In this document: piece by piece, positions 25,530-34,729 of the stretch
How positions within the stretch are numbered: position 1 is the stretch's first letter
How the letters are laid out: each line of letters opens with the position of its first letter
Source: Chryseobacterium sp. GVT01B
Lineage (GTDB): Bacteria > Bacteroidota > Bacteroidia > Flavobacteriales > Weeksellaceae
DNA: 64,000 bases
NCBI RefSeq assembly: GCF_019970045.1
Contig: NZ_JAHXYI010000002.1
Location: forward strand, 372,001 to 436,000
Direction of reading: 5' to 3'
Program-made: the position numbers and the translations under genes
The notes under the pieces: generated by a model
Told to the model about the DNA's origin: nothing
What the model saw: the letters and a program-made list of their open reading frames with translations, nothing else
Databases searched by the model: none

Positions 25530-26867
25530 TTACTTCGCAATTCCCGGAATTACAGGCACGTTCAGGTTTCCGGACTGACTGATGGTCTGTACGGCAAAAA
25601 TATAATTGTCTTTGGAAAGCGGAACTTTAATGGAAAGTGCTGTTGTAAATATTTTTTTCTGCCATACCGGACTGTCTGTTTCCCGTGCCAGCACATAATA
25701 ACCTGCCGGAGTTCCTGACTTTGGTTTTTCCCAATGCAGGGTTGTAGAATTGGTAAGTTCTTTAACGTCCATTTCCACTTTTTCGGGTTTTGACGTGGAT
25801 TTCGCAAGATTGGCAAGTACCGCAATATTGGCAGCCGCATTCTTCTTCAGGTATTTAAAATCTATAAATTCCGGAAGGTCACCATATTGCTTATTGTTTT
25901 CTATTCTTATATCCTGATGCTGATGGTCATAATTTTCATAATACTCGGTCAGTCTTACAGAAGGAAATCCGTTGTTAACAAAGCTGGTATGATCTCCTCC
26001 ACGCAAAAACCTGTCATTTCTGTAGATCAGTTTTATTTCAAGTCCTTTGATATATTGTTCTGTGATTTCTTTGATATATCTTGCCAGCTGTCTGGATTCG
26101 CTGTCATTTTCAAAACCAAGATTTCTGATTGCCATTGCTTTTTTGTCAAGATCTTTATACGGCAGACCTTCACTGAATACACGGAGTATACGGGTATTGA
26201 CTTCTCCTGTTTCTCCTGCTTTAGGATTGCCAATCATATCATTGTTCAGGACGGCTTCCAACTGCAACCCTTCTTTCTTAATTTTTTCAGCCAATTGTTT
26301 AGAGCCCAACAGTGATTGTTCTTCTCCGGAAAAAGCAACAAAAATAATGGAGGCAGGAAATGAAGATTTGCTTAATATCCTTGCAGATTCAATAACAGCG
26401 CTTACTCCACTGCCGTCATCATTGGCTCCCGGTGCTTTTGAAGTTCGGTTCATCACATCTGTTACTCTTGAGTCAAGATGTCCGCCGATCAGGAAAATCC
26501 TTTTATCATCAGGATCTGTGCCTTTCAGAAAGGCAACTGCATTTGCAAGACTGACTGCTTTATCAATTCGTTTTCCATCCGGCTGAAGATCCTCCTGCTG
26601 CAGATAAACTTCCATTCTTCCTCCGGAATTTTTAGCATAATCATTGAATTTTTCAATTACCCAATTCCTTGCGGCCCCAATTCCGTGCTTTGGATCATCC
26701 ACCGTGCTTAAGGTATGTCTGGTTTCAAAGCTTACCAACTTACCAATGTATGATTTCAATGAATCTTCACTCACCTGCGAGACATATTTCTTCACTTCAT
26801 CATCTTTTGAATGTTTCTGAGAAAAGACAGTACAGGAAATCAGCAATAAAAAAACGGAATATTTCAT
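25530..26867 (-). CDS. M28 family zinc aminopeptidase with C-terminal FN3-like domain
   Basis: A 445-residue secreted metallopeptidase (signal peptide about 1-16, TVFSQ). All expected M28 zinc-site motifs are intact: GGHLDS (His, Asp), GANDDGSG (bridging Asp), FSGEEQSLLGS (catalytic Glu then ligand Glu), NNDMIGN (Asp) and a C-terminal GGDHTSF (His). Residues from about 365 on (KVEMDVKELTNSTTLHW and following) look like a fibronectin-III-like beta-sandwich. It should release N-terminal residues from peptides in the periplasm or outside the cell. It is not part of the tandem M28 group at 39.7-43.9 kb. Confidence 0.9.
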   Translation of the reverse strand: MKYSVFLLLISCTVFSQKHSKDDEVKKYVSQVSEDSLKSYIGKLVSFETRHTLSTVDDPKHGIGAARNWVIEKFNDYAKNSGGRMEVYLQQEDLQPDGKRIDKAVSLANAVAFLKGTDPDDKRIFLIGGHLDSRVTDVMNRTSKAPGANDDGSGVSAVIESARILSKSSFPASIIFVAFSGEEQSLLGSKQLAEKIKKEGLQLEAVLNNDMIGNPKAGETGEVNTRILRVFSEGLPYKDLDKKAMAIRNLGFENDSESRQLARYIKEITEQYIKGLEIKLIYRNDRFLRGGDHTSFVNNGFPSVRLTEYYENYDHQHQDIRIENNKQYGDLPEFIDFKYLKKNAAANIAVLANLAKSTSKPEKVEMDVKELTNSTTLHWEKPKSGTPAGYYVLARETDSPVWQKKIFTTALSIKVPLSKDNYIFAVQTISQSGNLNVPVIPGIAK

Positions 26868-27105
26868 AGAATAATGATCTTGATTGTTTAAAGATACGAA
26901 ACCCTTAACTTCGGAAGTATTTTTTATTTAATCAAAATTTCCATTTATCCTTATATTACTGATTGTTATTTGGCCAAAACACGAGTCAACTGTTTATCTC
27001 TGTTCAAGTAACATAACAATTCCAAACAGAGAAAATATATTCAAAACCTGACAAAAATCTTTTAAGTACCCCTACTTTTATTACCCCCAGAAGACGTTTT
27101 TATTA

Positions 27106-27113
27106 TATATTTG
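27106..27113 (+). promoter_or_regulatory. -7 element of the aspartate aminotransferase gene
   Basis: TATATTTG fits TAnnTTTG and lies 18 bases before the ATG, implying a very short leader. Confidence 0.5.
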
Positions 27114-27131
27114 TTAAAATTCAAAAAATAG

Positions 27132-28325
27132 ATGGATAAACTTTCAGATAGAGTAAAAAGATTAGGATACTCACAGACATTCGTAATGTCAAACAAAGCC
27201 AGAGAAATGAAAGCCAACGGAATAGATGTAATCAGCTTAACTCTTGGCGAGCCGGATTTCGATGTTCCGGACAATATCAAACAGGCAGCTTTTGATGCCA
27301 TCAACCAAAACTACAGCCACTACTCTCCTGTTCCGGGATTTCTGGAACTGCGTGAGGCTATTGCTTATAAATTAAAAAGAGATAATAATCTGGAATACAA
27401 ACCTACCCAGATCTGTGTTTCAAATGGTGCCAAACAAGCTATTTTAAACGTTCTTGCATCTATTATCAATGATGGTGATGAAGTTCTTCTTCCTGCTCCG
27501 TATTGGGTAAGCTATGATGAAATGGTAAAAATGATGGGTGGAAATTCTGTAATGCTTCCTACCTCTTATTTAACAGACTTTAAAGTAACAGCAGAACAGC
27601 TTGAAGAAGCTATTACAGATAAAACCAAAGCGGTACTTTTCAGTTCTCCATGTAATCCGTCGGGGGGGTATTACACTTACGACGAATTAAAATCCATTGC
27701 AAAAGTTATCGCCAAATACCCTCAGGTAACGATAATTTCTGATGAGATTTACGAGTATATCAATTACGAAACAAAAACAACTTCTATTGCACAGTTTCCA
27801 GAAGTATATGAACAGACAGCGGTAATCAACGGAATGTCAAAAGCATTTGCCATGACAGGATGGAGAATTGGATATTCTGCATGTCCGGAATGGCTGGCAA
27901 AAGCTTGTGAAAAAGTACAGGGACAGATGACCAGCGGAGCTAACACCGTGGCACAGAGAGCCTCTATCACTGCATTGAAAACAGACCCTTCTGAATACAG
28001 ATACATGATTGATGCCTTCAAAGAAAGAAGAGATCTTGTATACGAACTGATCCAAGAAATCCCAGGATTCAAAGTATTGCTTCCAAAAGCTGCATTCTAC
28101 TTCTTCCCGGATATTTCGCACTATATCGGAAAAACCCTGAACGGAACTGAAATTAAGAACTCTGATGACTTTGCCATGTTCCTTCTGGAAAATGCTCATG
28201 TAGGATGTGTCGGCGGATTCTCTTTCGGAAGCCCGGAATGTATCAGATTCTCTTACGCTGCATCTGAGGAAGATTTGAGAGAAGCAATGAAGCGAATCAA
28301 AAATTTATTGGAACAATTCAACTAA
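27132..28325 (+). CDS. aspC: Pyridoxal-phosphate aspartate aminotransferase (class I)
   Basis: A 397-residue fold-type I aminotransferase that interconverts aspartate/2-oxoglutarate and oxaloacetate/glutamate. The SLTLGEPDFDVP opening, SPCNPSGGYY, ISDEIYEY and the PLP lysine Lys237 in NGMSKAFAMTGWRIGY are those of the type I-gamma aspartate aminotransferases found in Bacteroidetes. A contribution to prephenate or aromatic transamination is possible. It ends 33 bases before the M16 protease gene, so co-transcription is possible. Confidence 0.9.
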   Translation: MDKLSDRVKRLGYSQTFVMSNKAREMKANGIDVISLTLGEPDFDVPDNIKQAAFDAINQNYSHYSPVPGFLELREAIAYKLKRDNNLEYKPTQICVSNGAKQAILNVLASIINDGDEVLLPAPYWVSYDEMVKMMGGNSVMLPTSYLTDFKVTAEQLEEAITDKTKAVLFSSPCNPSGGYYTYDELKSIAKVIAKYPQVTIISDEIYEYINYETKTTSIAQFPEVYEQTAVINGMSKAFAMTGWRIGYSACPEWLAKACEKVQGQMTSGANTVAQRASITALKTDPSEYRYMIDAFKERRDLVYELIQEIPGFKVLLPKAAFYFFPDISHYIGKTLNGTEIKNSDDFAMFLLENAHVGCVGGFSFGSPECIRFSYAASEEDLREAMKRIKNLLEQFN

Positions 28326-28358
28326 CAAATTAATAACCCAAAATAAAGCACAACAGCA

Positions 28359-31298
28359 ATGAATCTGTTAAAAAAACTAACCATCGCAACGAGTATTGCC
28401 GCTGCAAGTTTTGCAGGACATGCTTTTGGCCAGGATTTCCAGTGGAAAGAAGGAAATTCTAATGGCTATAAGTATAAATACGTTACCAACGACCCTACTT
28501 CCGCAAGGTATTATACCTTAAAAAACGGATTAACAGTTATTTTGAGTCCAACAAACAAGGACCCAAGAATTCAAACGTATATCGCCACAAAGGCAGGAAG
28601 CAAAACCGACCCTGCAGATCACACGGGTCTTGCCCATTATCTGGAGCATATGCTTTTCAAAGGAACCAATCAGTTTGGATCTAAAGACTGGGCGAAAGAA
28701 AAACCTCTTTTAGACCAGATTGATGCTCTTTACGAAAAGTACAACCAGACTAAGGATGAAGCTAAAAGAAAAGAAATCTATAAAGAGATTGACAAGGTTT
28801 CCGGAGAGGCTGCAAAATATGCAATTGCAAATGAATATGACAAAATGATGGCCGGTATGGGAGCTGACGGAACTAATGCCTTCACTTCCTTTGAGCAAAC
28901 GGTATACACAGAAGATGTACCATCCAATGTTCTTGACAAATTTCTTGCTGTACAGGCTGAAAGATTCAGGGAGCCTGTTTTAAGACTCTTCCACACAGAG
29001 CTTGAAGCAGTATATGAAGAAAAAAACAGATCTCTTGATGATGATGGGGACAAAGTTTTCGATACGATGTTTGCCAACCTTTTCCCTAACAATAACTACG
29101 GAAAGCAGACAACCATCGGAACGATTGAACATTTGAAAAATCCTTCTCTACACGCTATCAGAGAATATTACAATAATTATTACGTTCCCAACAACATGGG
29201 AATCATCATGTCCGGAGATTTTAACCCGGATGAAGTGATTGCAAAAATAGACAAGGCTTTCTCATACATGAAGCCTAAAGCAATTCCTGAATACAAAGTT
29301 GGACAGGAAAAAGCAATTACAGCTCCAATTGTAAAAGAAGTTACAGGGCCTAATCCTGAAAATGTAATGCTTGGTTTCAGATTTCCTGGTGCTTCCACGA
29401 AAGATGCAAGAATGCTGAACCTTGTTGGAAACATGCTGACCAACGGACAGGCAGGATTGATTGATCTTGATCTTGTAAAAAAACAAAAGTTACTGGGAGC
29501 CTATGCAGGTTCTTATGCTTTAAAAGATTATTCAGTATTACTTTTACAAGGTAAACCCACTGAAGGACAATCTCTGGATGAAGTAAAAAATCTTCTTCTT
29601 CAGGAAATTGATAAATTAAGAAAAGGAGAATTCTCTGATGATCTTATTCAGTCTATCGTGAACAACGAGAAGAAAGGTATTATTCAGAAAGATGAAAAAT
29701 ATTCGTCAAGAGCAAGCATCCTGATGGATGAATTCACTTCAGACGTTGACCACAAAGCGACACTTGAATATGTAGACGAAATTTCAAAACTGACGAAAAA
29801 AGATATCATGGATTTCGTATCCAAATATCTTCAGAATAACAACTACGTTGCGGTTTACAAAAGAAAAGGTGAAGACAAAAGCATTGTAAAAGTTGACAAA
29901 CCAACAATCACTCCGGTTTCCGTTAACAGAGAAGATCAGTCCCCTTTCCTTAAGAAGATTGATGAAATGCCTGAAAACCCTATTGCTCCGGTATGGTTAA
30001 ATTATGATAAAGACATCGCTAAAAACAAATTAGCCGACGTAGACGTACTTTCTGTAAAAAATACAGACAATGCGCTATTCAGAATGTATTATCACTTTGA
30101 TTCCGGAAAATGGAACAACAAAATCCTTCCTATAGCTGCAGAATATCTTCAGTATTTAGGAACTAAGGACAAATCTTCAGAAGTTATCAGTAAAGAGTTT
30201 TACAAACTTGCTTCAAGCTTCAATGTAGGTGCCGGAAATGAAGAAACCTATGTTTCTCTTGAAGGTTTAAATGAAAACTTCGATAAAACGATTGCTTTAT
30301 TTGAAGATCTGATTAAAAACTGCCAGGCAGATCAGGCAGCTCTTGACGCTTACAAAACAAGATTGAAAAAAGCCAGAGCGAATGCAAAGCAAAATAAAGG
30401 AACCATCATGGCCGGACTGAGAAGTTACGCACAATATGGCGCACAGAATCCATTCAACAATGTACTGAGCGATGCTGAACTTGATGCATTAAAGGCAGAA
30501 GACCTTATCAATGTACTTCACGACCTGTTCAATTTCAAGCATAAAGTATTGTATTACGGTCCGAAATCAGGAAACGAGGTGGTAGCATCTCTTAAACCTG
30601 TTCACAAGCTTCCTGCAACCTTAAAAGATCTTCCTAAGTCTAAAACTTTCGCTCAAATCCCGACGGATAAAAACAAAGTACTATTTGCTCATTATGACAT
30701 GGTGCAGGCAGAGGTTTTCTGGGTAAGAAACGCAGATCAATACAATCCTTCAACGACTCCTACTGTAAGCCTGTTCAACAACTACTTCGGAGGTGGAATG
30801 GGATCTATTGTTTTCCAGACGATCAGAGAATCTAAAGCACTGGCTTATTCTACGTACTCTTATTTTGCACTTCCCAGCAAGAAAACAGACAAGGATATGA
30901 TTATGGCTTATGTAGGAACACAGGCAGACAAATTCAATGAGTCTACAACGGCAATGAATGAGCTTTTAACTACCCTTCCAAAATCTGAACAGTTATTTGA
31001 AACCGCAAAAAGCGGATTGAAAAAATCGATTGCTTCTGAAAGAATCACTCAGGACGGAATCATCTTCTCTTATCTGAAATCTCAAAGACTTGGAAACAAC
31101 TTTGACATGAGAAAGAATGTCTATGAACAGGCACCAAAACTGTCTTTCACAGACATCAATACATTCCACGATAAGGAAATGAAAAACAAAAACTACACAT
31201 ACTGTCTTGTCGCCTCTCAAGATAAAGTAAATGAGGCTGATATGCAGAAATTAGGTGAGGTAAAAAAACTTAATTTAACCGAAGTATTTGGTTACTAA
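28359..31298 (+). CDS. M16 family zinc metalloprotease (pitrilysin-type), two fused halves
   Basis: A 979-residue exported protease with a signal peptide (about 1-24, GHAFGQ). The N-terminal half has the inverted zinc motif HYLEH (93-97) and the distal Glu in ELEAVYEEKNRSLDD. The C-terminal half is a second M16 domain with no zinc motif, ending in the conserved R/Y region (TIRESKALAYSTYSY). Such fused proteins act as a clamp that degrades peptides in the periplasm. It has its own terminator at 31307. Confidence 0.9.
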   Translation: MNLLKKLTIATSIAAASFAGHAFGQDFQWKEGNSNGYKYKYVTNDPTSARYYTLKNGLTVILSPTNKDPRIQTYIATKAGSKTDPADHTGLAHYLEHMLFKGTNQFGSKDWAKEKPLLDQIDALYEKYNQTKDEAKRKEIYKEIDKVSGEAAKYAIANEYDKMMAGMGADGTNAFTSFEQTVYTEDVPSNVLDKFLAVQAERFREPVLRLFHTELEAVYEEKNRSLDDDGDKVFDTMFANLFPNNNYGKQTTIGTIEHLKNPSLHAIREYYNNYYVPNNMGIIMSGDFNPDEVIAKIDKAFSYMKPKAIPEYKVGQEKAITAPIVKEVTGPNPENVMLGFRFPGASTKDARMLNLVGNMLTNGQAGLIDLDLVKKQKLLGAYAGSYALKDYSVLLLQGKPTEGQSLDEVKNLLLQEIDKLRKGEFSDDLIQSIVNNEKKGIIQKDEKYSSRASILMDEFTSDVDHKATLEYVDEISKLTKKDIMDFVSKYLQNNNYVAVYKRKGEDKSIVKVDKPTITPVSVNREDQSPFLKKIDEMPENPIAPVWLNYDKDIAKNKLADVDVLSVKNTDNALFRMYYHFDSGKWNNKILPIAAEYLQYLGTKDKSSEVISKEFYKLASSFNVGAGNEETYVSLEGLNENFDKTIALFEDLIKNCQADQAALDAYKTRLKKARANAKQNKGTIMAGLRSYAQYGAQNPFNNVLSDAELDALKAEDLINVLHDLFNFKHKVLYYGPKSGNEVVASLKPVHKLPATLKDLPKSKTFAQIPTDKNKVLFAHYDMVQAEVFWVRNADQYNPSTTPTVSLFNNYFGGGMGSIVFQTIRESKALAYSTYSYFALPSKKTDKDMIMAYVGTQADKFNESTTAMNELLTTLPKSEQLFETAKSGLKKSIASERITQDGIIFSYLKSQRLGNNFDMRKNVYEQAPKLSFTDINTFHDKEMKNKNYTYCLVASQDKVNEADMQKLGEVKKLNLTEVFGY

Positions 31299-31306
31299 AA
31301 TAAACA

Positions 31307-31333
31307 AAAAGCCCTGTTGTCAGGGCTTTTTTA
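31307..31333 (+). terminator. Terminator of the M16 protease gene
   Basis: AAAAGCCCTG pairs with CAGGGCTTTT around TTGT, followed by TT. Confidence 0.9.
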
Positions 31334-31377
31334 TTTAACAACACGTCAAAAATAATTATAGATTTTATTTATCAATA

Positions 31378-31413
31378 TTTGTTTGTTCGATAGATGAATC
31401 TTTCATATCTTTG
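31378..31413 (+). promoter_or_regulatory. Bacteroidetes promoter of the peroxiredoxin gene
   Basis: TTTG at 31382-31385, a 20-base spacer and TATCTTTG at 31406-31413 form a near-consensus TTTG / TAnnTTTG promoter. The ATG follows 33 bases later. This is the clearest promoter in the window. Confidence 0.7.
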
Positions 31414-31445
31414 CCATAGAAATTTAAATATAAAAACAGAAAATT

Positions 31446-32078
31446 ATGTCTTTAGTAGGAAAAAAATTCCCAAATTTAACAATTGACGCAATGTCGGAAA
31501 TGGGTGACGATCTAAGAATCAACATCCTTGATGAAGCAGTAAACAACCAGCAAAAAGTTCTTTTATTCTGGTACCCTAAAGATTTCACTTTCGTATGCCC
31601 AACTGAGCTTCACGCTTTCCAGGAGGCTTTAGGAGAGTTCGAAAAAAGAAATACTAAAGTAATCGGTGCATCTTGTGATACTAACGAAGTACACTTCGCA
31701 TGGTTGAACACACCAAAAGATAACGGAGGTATTGAAGGAGTAACTTACCCACTTTTAGCTGATACACACAGACAATTAGCAAACACTTTGGGTATTGTTG
31801 ACCAGGATTTCGAATATGATGAAGATGGAAACGAAGTTTTCACAGGTTCTAACGTAACTTACAGAGCAACTTACCTTATCGACGAAACTGGAAAAATCTT
31901 CCATGAAGCGGTAAACGATATGCCTCTGGGAAGAAACGTAAAAGAATTCTTAAGATTAATTGACGCTTACACACACGTTCAAAAACATGGTGAAGTATGT
32001 CCTGCAAACTGGGAAGAAGGAAAAGATGCAATGAAAGCTGACAGAACTTCTACAGCAGAATACTTAGCTAAGAACTAA
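31446..32078 (+). CDS. Typical 2-Cys peroxiredoxin (AhpC/Prx1 type)
   Basis: A 210-residue thiol peroxidase that reduces hydrogen peroxide and organic peroxides. The peroxidatic Cys51 is in FVCPTELHAF and the resolving cysteine, about Cys185, is in GEVCPANW. Size and motifs match Prx1/AhpC enzymes. Next come a thioredoxin and a small protein on the same strand, so the reductant is probably encoded beside it. Abundant protein codon use and a strong promoter fit a major antioxidant enzyme. Confidence 0.93.
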   Translation: MSLVGKKFPNLTIDAMSEMGDDLRINILDEAVNNQQKVLLFWYPKDFTFVCPTELHAFQEALGEFEKRNTKVIGASCDTNEVHFAWLNTPKDNGGIEGVTYPLLADTHRQLANTLGIVDQDFEYDEDGNEVFTGSNVTYRATYLIDETGKIFHEAVNDMPLGRNVKEFLRLIDAYTHVQKHGEVCPANWEEGKDAMKADRTSTAEYLAKN

Positions 32079-32205
32079 TATAATGTGTTAATTTGAAAAT
32101 GAGATAATTTGAAAATTAATCTCAGGATAGTTAAAAATTATCTCATTTTCTTCTTTACAAAGCATTGACACATTTTTCAAATTAATAAATTTTCAAATTA
32201 CAATC

Positions 32206-32514
32206 ATGTACACAGAATTAACCGAAGATACACTACAAAATATAGTTAACGACAACGAAAAAGTAGTTGTTCAGTATGGCGCAACATGGTGCGGAAACTG
32301 CAGAATCATGAAGCCGAAATTCAAAAAACTAGCATCTGAAAATGATTCTATTCCATTTTTATATGTAGATGCTGAAAAGCTTCCTGAAAGCAGAAAATTA
32401 GCAAAAGTGGACAACTTACCTACTTTCGCGATCTTTAAAAACGGAGAATTGGTAAACCAGGTTCAATCTAACCAGACAGAAAGTTTAATTAACCTTTTTA
32501 ACGAATTAGCATAA
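32206..32514 (+). CDS. Thioredoxin-family protein
   Basis: A 102-residue cytoplasmic thioredoxin fold with no signal peptide. The active site is WCGNC (Cys29, Cys32) instead of WCGPC; Asn in place of Pro changes the redox potential but is seen in other thioredoxin-like proteins. The cis-Pro lies in NLPTFAIF. It is 128 bases downstream of the peroxiredoxin gene and overlaps the next gene by one base (TAATG), so it probably serves as the peroxiredoxin's electron donor. That role is inferred from position. Confidence 0.88.
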   Translation: MYTELTEDTLQNIVNDNEKVVVQYGATWCGNCRIMKPKFKKLASENDSIPFLYVDAEKLPESRKLAKVDNLPTFAIFKNGELVNQVQSNQTESLINLFNELA

Positions 32515-32762
32515 TGAAATTACCCGTAATCAGACAGTTTTATCAGAATCAGACTCCTGAAAACCTTGAAAAAACATTAGAGGTACTGGAAAGTTTTTGC
32601 GAATTCAGAGGAACAAGCGAAGAAGACTTAAATGTTGCAGGAGAATTGATTACCAACATTTGCGGAGCTTTAGAAGTTCACGCCAATGTACAAAACGGAA
32701 TGAGTGAAAAAGATGCTTTAAACTCTTTTGCTCAGAAAGTTTTAGGATCAATCGACAAATAA
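32514..32762 (+). CDS. Small conserved protein next to thioredoxin (DUF6952-like)
   Basis: An 82-residue, mostly helical cytoplasmic protein (KLPVIRQFYQNQTPENLEKTL opening split here). It has two Cys residues (ESFCEF, ITNICGAL) and no membrane segment. It is coupled to thioredoxin through a TAATG overlap. I recall a family of this kind beside peroxiredoxin/thioredoxin in Flavobacteria, but the number is from memory. Function unknown; a link to thiol redox control is inferred from context. Confidence 0.75.
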   Translation: MKLPVIRQFYQNQTPENLEKTLEVLESFCEFRGTSEEDLNVAGELITNICGALEVHANVQNGMSEKDALNSFAQKVLGSIDK

Positions 32763-32951
32763 CATCTTTTGATTATTTTTAATTAAAAGATTGTAAAAAA
32801 CACAAAATACAATACCTGAGGTTTTCCTCATTACTATACTTTTTCTATTCTTTAAGAATCTTTTTCCATCAACAGTAAAACTTACTTCAAAGGACCTTAA
32901 CCAGTCTCATGAAGCTGCTAGTTGCATGAAAACTTTTAAAGAATATCCAAT

Positions 32952-32985
32952 AAAATCCGGTGAAATTTCATTTGGATTTTTTGGG
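32952..32985 (+). terminator. Probable terminator of the peroxiredoxin-thioredoxin group
   Basis: AAATCC pairs with GGATTT, with an inner TGAAATTTCA self-pairing, followed by TTTTT. It lies about 190 bases after the last stop codon. Confidence 0.55.
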
Positions 32986-32989
32986 TTTA

Positions 32990-33440
32990 TGGTTTAAAAC
33001 ACAAATTTTCGCACAAATTTCACAAATAAATATTCACAATCATCTGTGTGAATCTGTGAAATTTGTGGTTATAAAAAAAATTACAATCACTATAAGTTTT
33101 GGCTAAAGCCATCGGAAGGTAATCACAAAAGACAAACGGGCTAAAGCCCGTTCCTATTGAATCAGTGTTATTCGTGAAACCATAGTGACAATTTGTGTTT
33201 AATCTTAAATATCACAAATATTTTGATACAAATTTCACAAATAGAAGGATACAAAATTCATTCATCAAAAAATATACGCAATCATCTGTGTCAATCTGTG
33301 AAATCCGTGGTCAAAAATAATCTCTATAAGTTTCGGCTTAAGCCTTTGGAAAAGATTCATTTAAAATAAACGGGCTAAAGCCCATTCCTATTGATATTAT
33401 TGAATTCGTGTTATTCGTGAAAACATTTGTGAATTTTGTG
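32990..33440. repeat. Composite intergenic repeat, two tandem copies
   Basis: This fills most of a 749-base gene-free stretch (32763-33511). Each copy has the modules TCTGTGTGAATCTGTGAAAT, CTATAAGTTTTGGCTAAAGCC (first copy about 33092-33112), GGGCTAAAGCCC, TCCTATTGA and TTATTCGTGAAA. The first copy spans about 33030-33200 and the second about 33270-33440. AT-rich words built from CACAAATTT and its complement fill the gaps. The same modules occur at 4613-4675 and 43915-44150. No ORF with coding character is present. Confidence 0.75.
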
Positions 33441-33449
33441 TTTAAATAA

Positions 33450-33485
33450 TAAAAAAATCCCAATGAAATATCACCGGGACTATTA
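33450..33485 (-). terminator. Terminator of the BI-1 family gene
   Basis: On the minus strand TCCCGGTGA pairs with TCATTGGGA (with a GG/TT internal loop) and is followed by a run of T. Confidence 0.6.
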
Positions 33486-33511
33486 TTTTAAAAGATAAGA
33501 CAACTCATCAA

Positions 33512-34201
33512 TTAGTTTCTTCTGCTCATCAAAATACTCAGAATATACCAGAATAAAAGCATGATAGAAGCAAATAACTGTAACGCTGCTCCTACATATT
33601 GGTTAGTCCCATACGAGTCTTTTAATTTACTTGTCTGATATAAAATGGTAGCTGAAGCTAGAATTACCATTCCAACTGAGAACCACAATCCAAGGTTAAA
33701 ACCAAAGATCATTCCTCCCGCAATCAGCCCGATGGAGATAAACCCGCCAATTACAATGATATTTCTCAGGAAAGAAAAATCTCTTTTAGAAGTAAAAGCC
33801 ACCGCTGAAATACCTGCAAACATTGCGATAGTTAAAGTAGCAGCCTGGAAGATTACATTTGAACCACCTGCCATATTGGTTGCAATAAAAAGCAGAGGCA
33901 TAAATATAATTGCTTCCAAAAGGATATAAAAACCCAGTCCTAAATACTGAGTAGATTTACTTTGGGAAAGTGACCATTTAGAAGCTAAAACAGAAGCTAA
34001 CCAGAAAACTCCAATGATCAGTAACCAAATATATTTCTGGGCAAACATCATGAAAATAATTTCTTTCGGAACAGTTTTCAATAATATCGTTTCAACTCCA
34101 ATAAATGCAAGAATAGATAAAGCAACATGCAAATATGTCTTCTTGTAAAAACTCGCCTTCTCCACGTCCGAAGAATGAGCGACTAAAACATCTGTCATCA
34201 T
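33512..34201 (-). CDS. Bax inhibitor-1/YccA family membrane protein
   Basis: A 229-residue integral membrane protein with about seven hydrophobic segments. It has the BI-1/YccA (UPF0005) pattern: an N-terminal soluble leader, YLHVALSILAFIG as the first membrane helix and a conserved acidic loop. Members are pH-sensitive calcium leak channels or protease modulators (YccA acts on FtsH). The physiological role here is not known. It precedes, on the same strand, only the repeat region; the 34243 gene lies upstream. Confidence 0.88.
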   Translation of the reverse strand: MMTDVLVAHSSDVEKASFYKKTYLHVALSILAFIGVETILLKTVPKEIIFMMFAQKYIWLLIIGVFWLASVLASKWSLSQSKSTQYLGLGFYILLEAIIFMPLLFIATNMAGGSNVIFQAATLTIAMFAGISAVAFTSKRDFSFLRNIIVIGGFISIGLIAGGMIFGFNLGLWFSVGMVILASATILYQTSKLKDSYGTNQYVGAALQLFASIMLLFWYILSILMSRRN

Positions 34202-34242
34202 AGTTAATATTTTTTTTATTAATCGAAATTAAATTTTTAATC

Positions 34243-34680
34243 TTATTTCGCAGGCAATACGCCGAGAATTTTTCCGTCATCCTCAAATACGGCTGTAATA
34301 GCTTCATTGGATGATGATTCTCCGGCATACTTATATTTAATGCTTGGATGATTAGTTCCATCCATTGTCTTATAATATCCTGCCTTTAAGATTTCAAGCT
34401 TTTTATTTGGGTCAATGCCTTCTTTGACCTTTTTAAGAACTTTATCTGTTACAATTTCCTTTACTTTTTCAGAAAGCAATCCGTCAATTGTCTTACGGTC
34501 TGAAGCCTGTAAAGCATCAACAAACTTAAGAAAGTTATCATTATACAGACTTACTTTCTCTTTACTTATAGCAGCCGGTTGCTCTTTTTTCTGGTTGCCC
34601 TCAACCTTTACACCTGCTACTTTCTGAGCAAATATCAACTGTGCACCCACGAGAGCAATTCCCAGCAATAATTTTTTCAT
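34243..34680 (-). CDS. Hypothetical secreted protein
   Basis: A 145-residue exported protein of unknown function. The ATG at 34680 gives a clean signal peptide (MKKLLLGIALVGAQLIFAQ); an alternative ATG three codons upstream is possible. The mature part has a Lys/Glu-rich start and a single domain of about 100 residues (FLKFVDALQASDRKTIDGLLSE and following, then an ITAVFEDDGKILGVLP end). This resembles the DUF4878/NTF2-like group of small exported proteins, but I am not certain. It is encoded upstream of the BI-1 gene in the same direction. Confidence 0.7.
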   Translation of the reverse strand: MKKLLLGIALVGAQLIFAQKVAGVKVEGNQKKEQPAAISKEKVSLYNDNFLKFVDALQASDRKTIDGLLSEKVKEIVTDKVLKKVKEGIDPNKKLEILKAGYYKTMDGTNHPSIKYKYAGESSSNEAITAVFEDDGKILGVLPAK

Positions 34681-34729
34681 AGTATTCATTTTTGTTATCT
34701 GGTGAAATAAGTGATGGAAGATACGAAAA

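Noticed and set aside
32763..33511. CRISPR array, because of repeated CACAAATTT and TCTGTG words
   Set aside because: Spacing and repeat sequence are irregular and no unique equal-length spacers or cas genes are present; it is an intergenic repeat.
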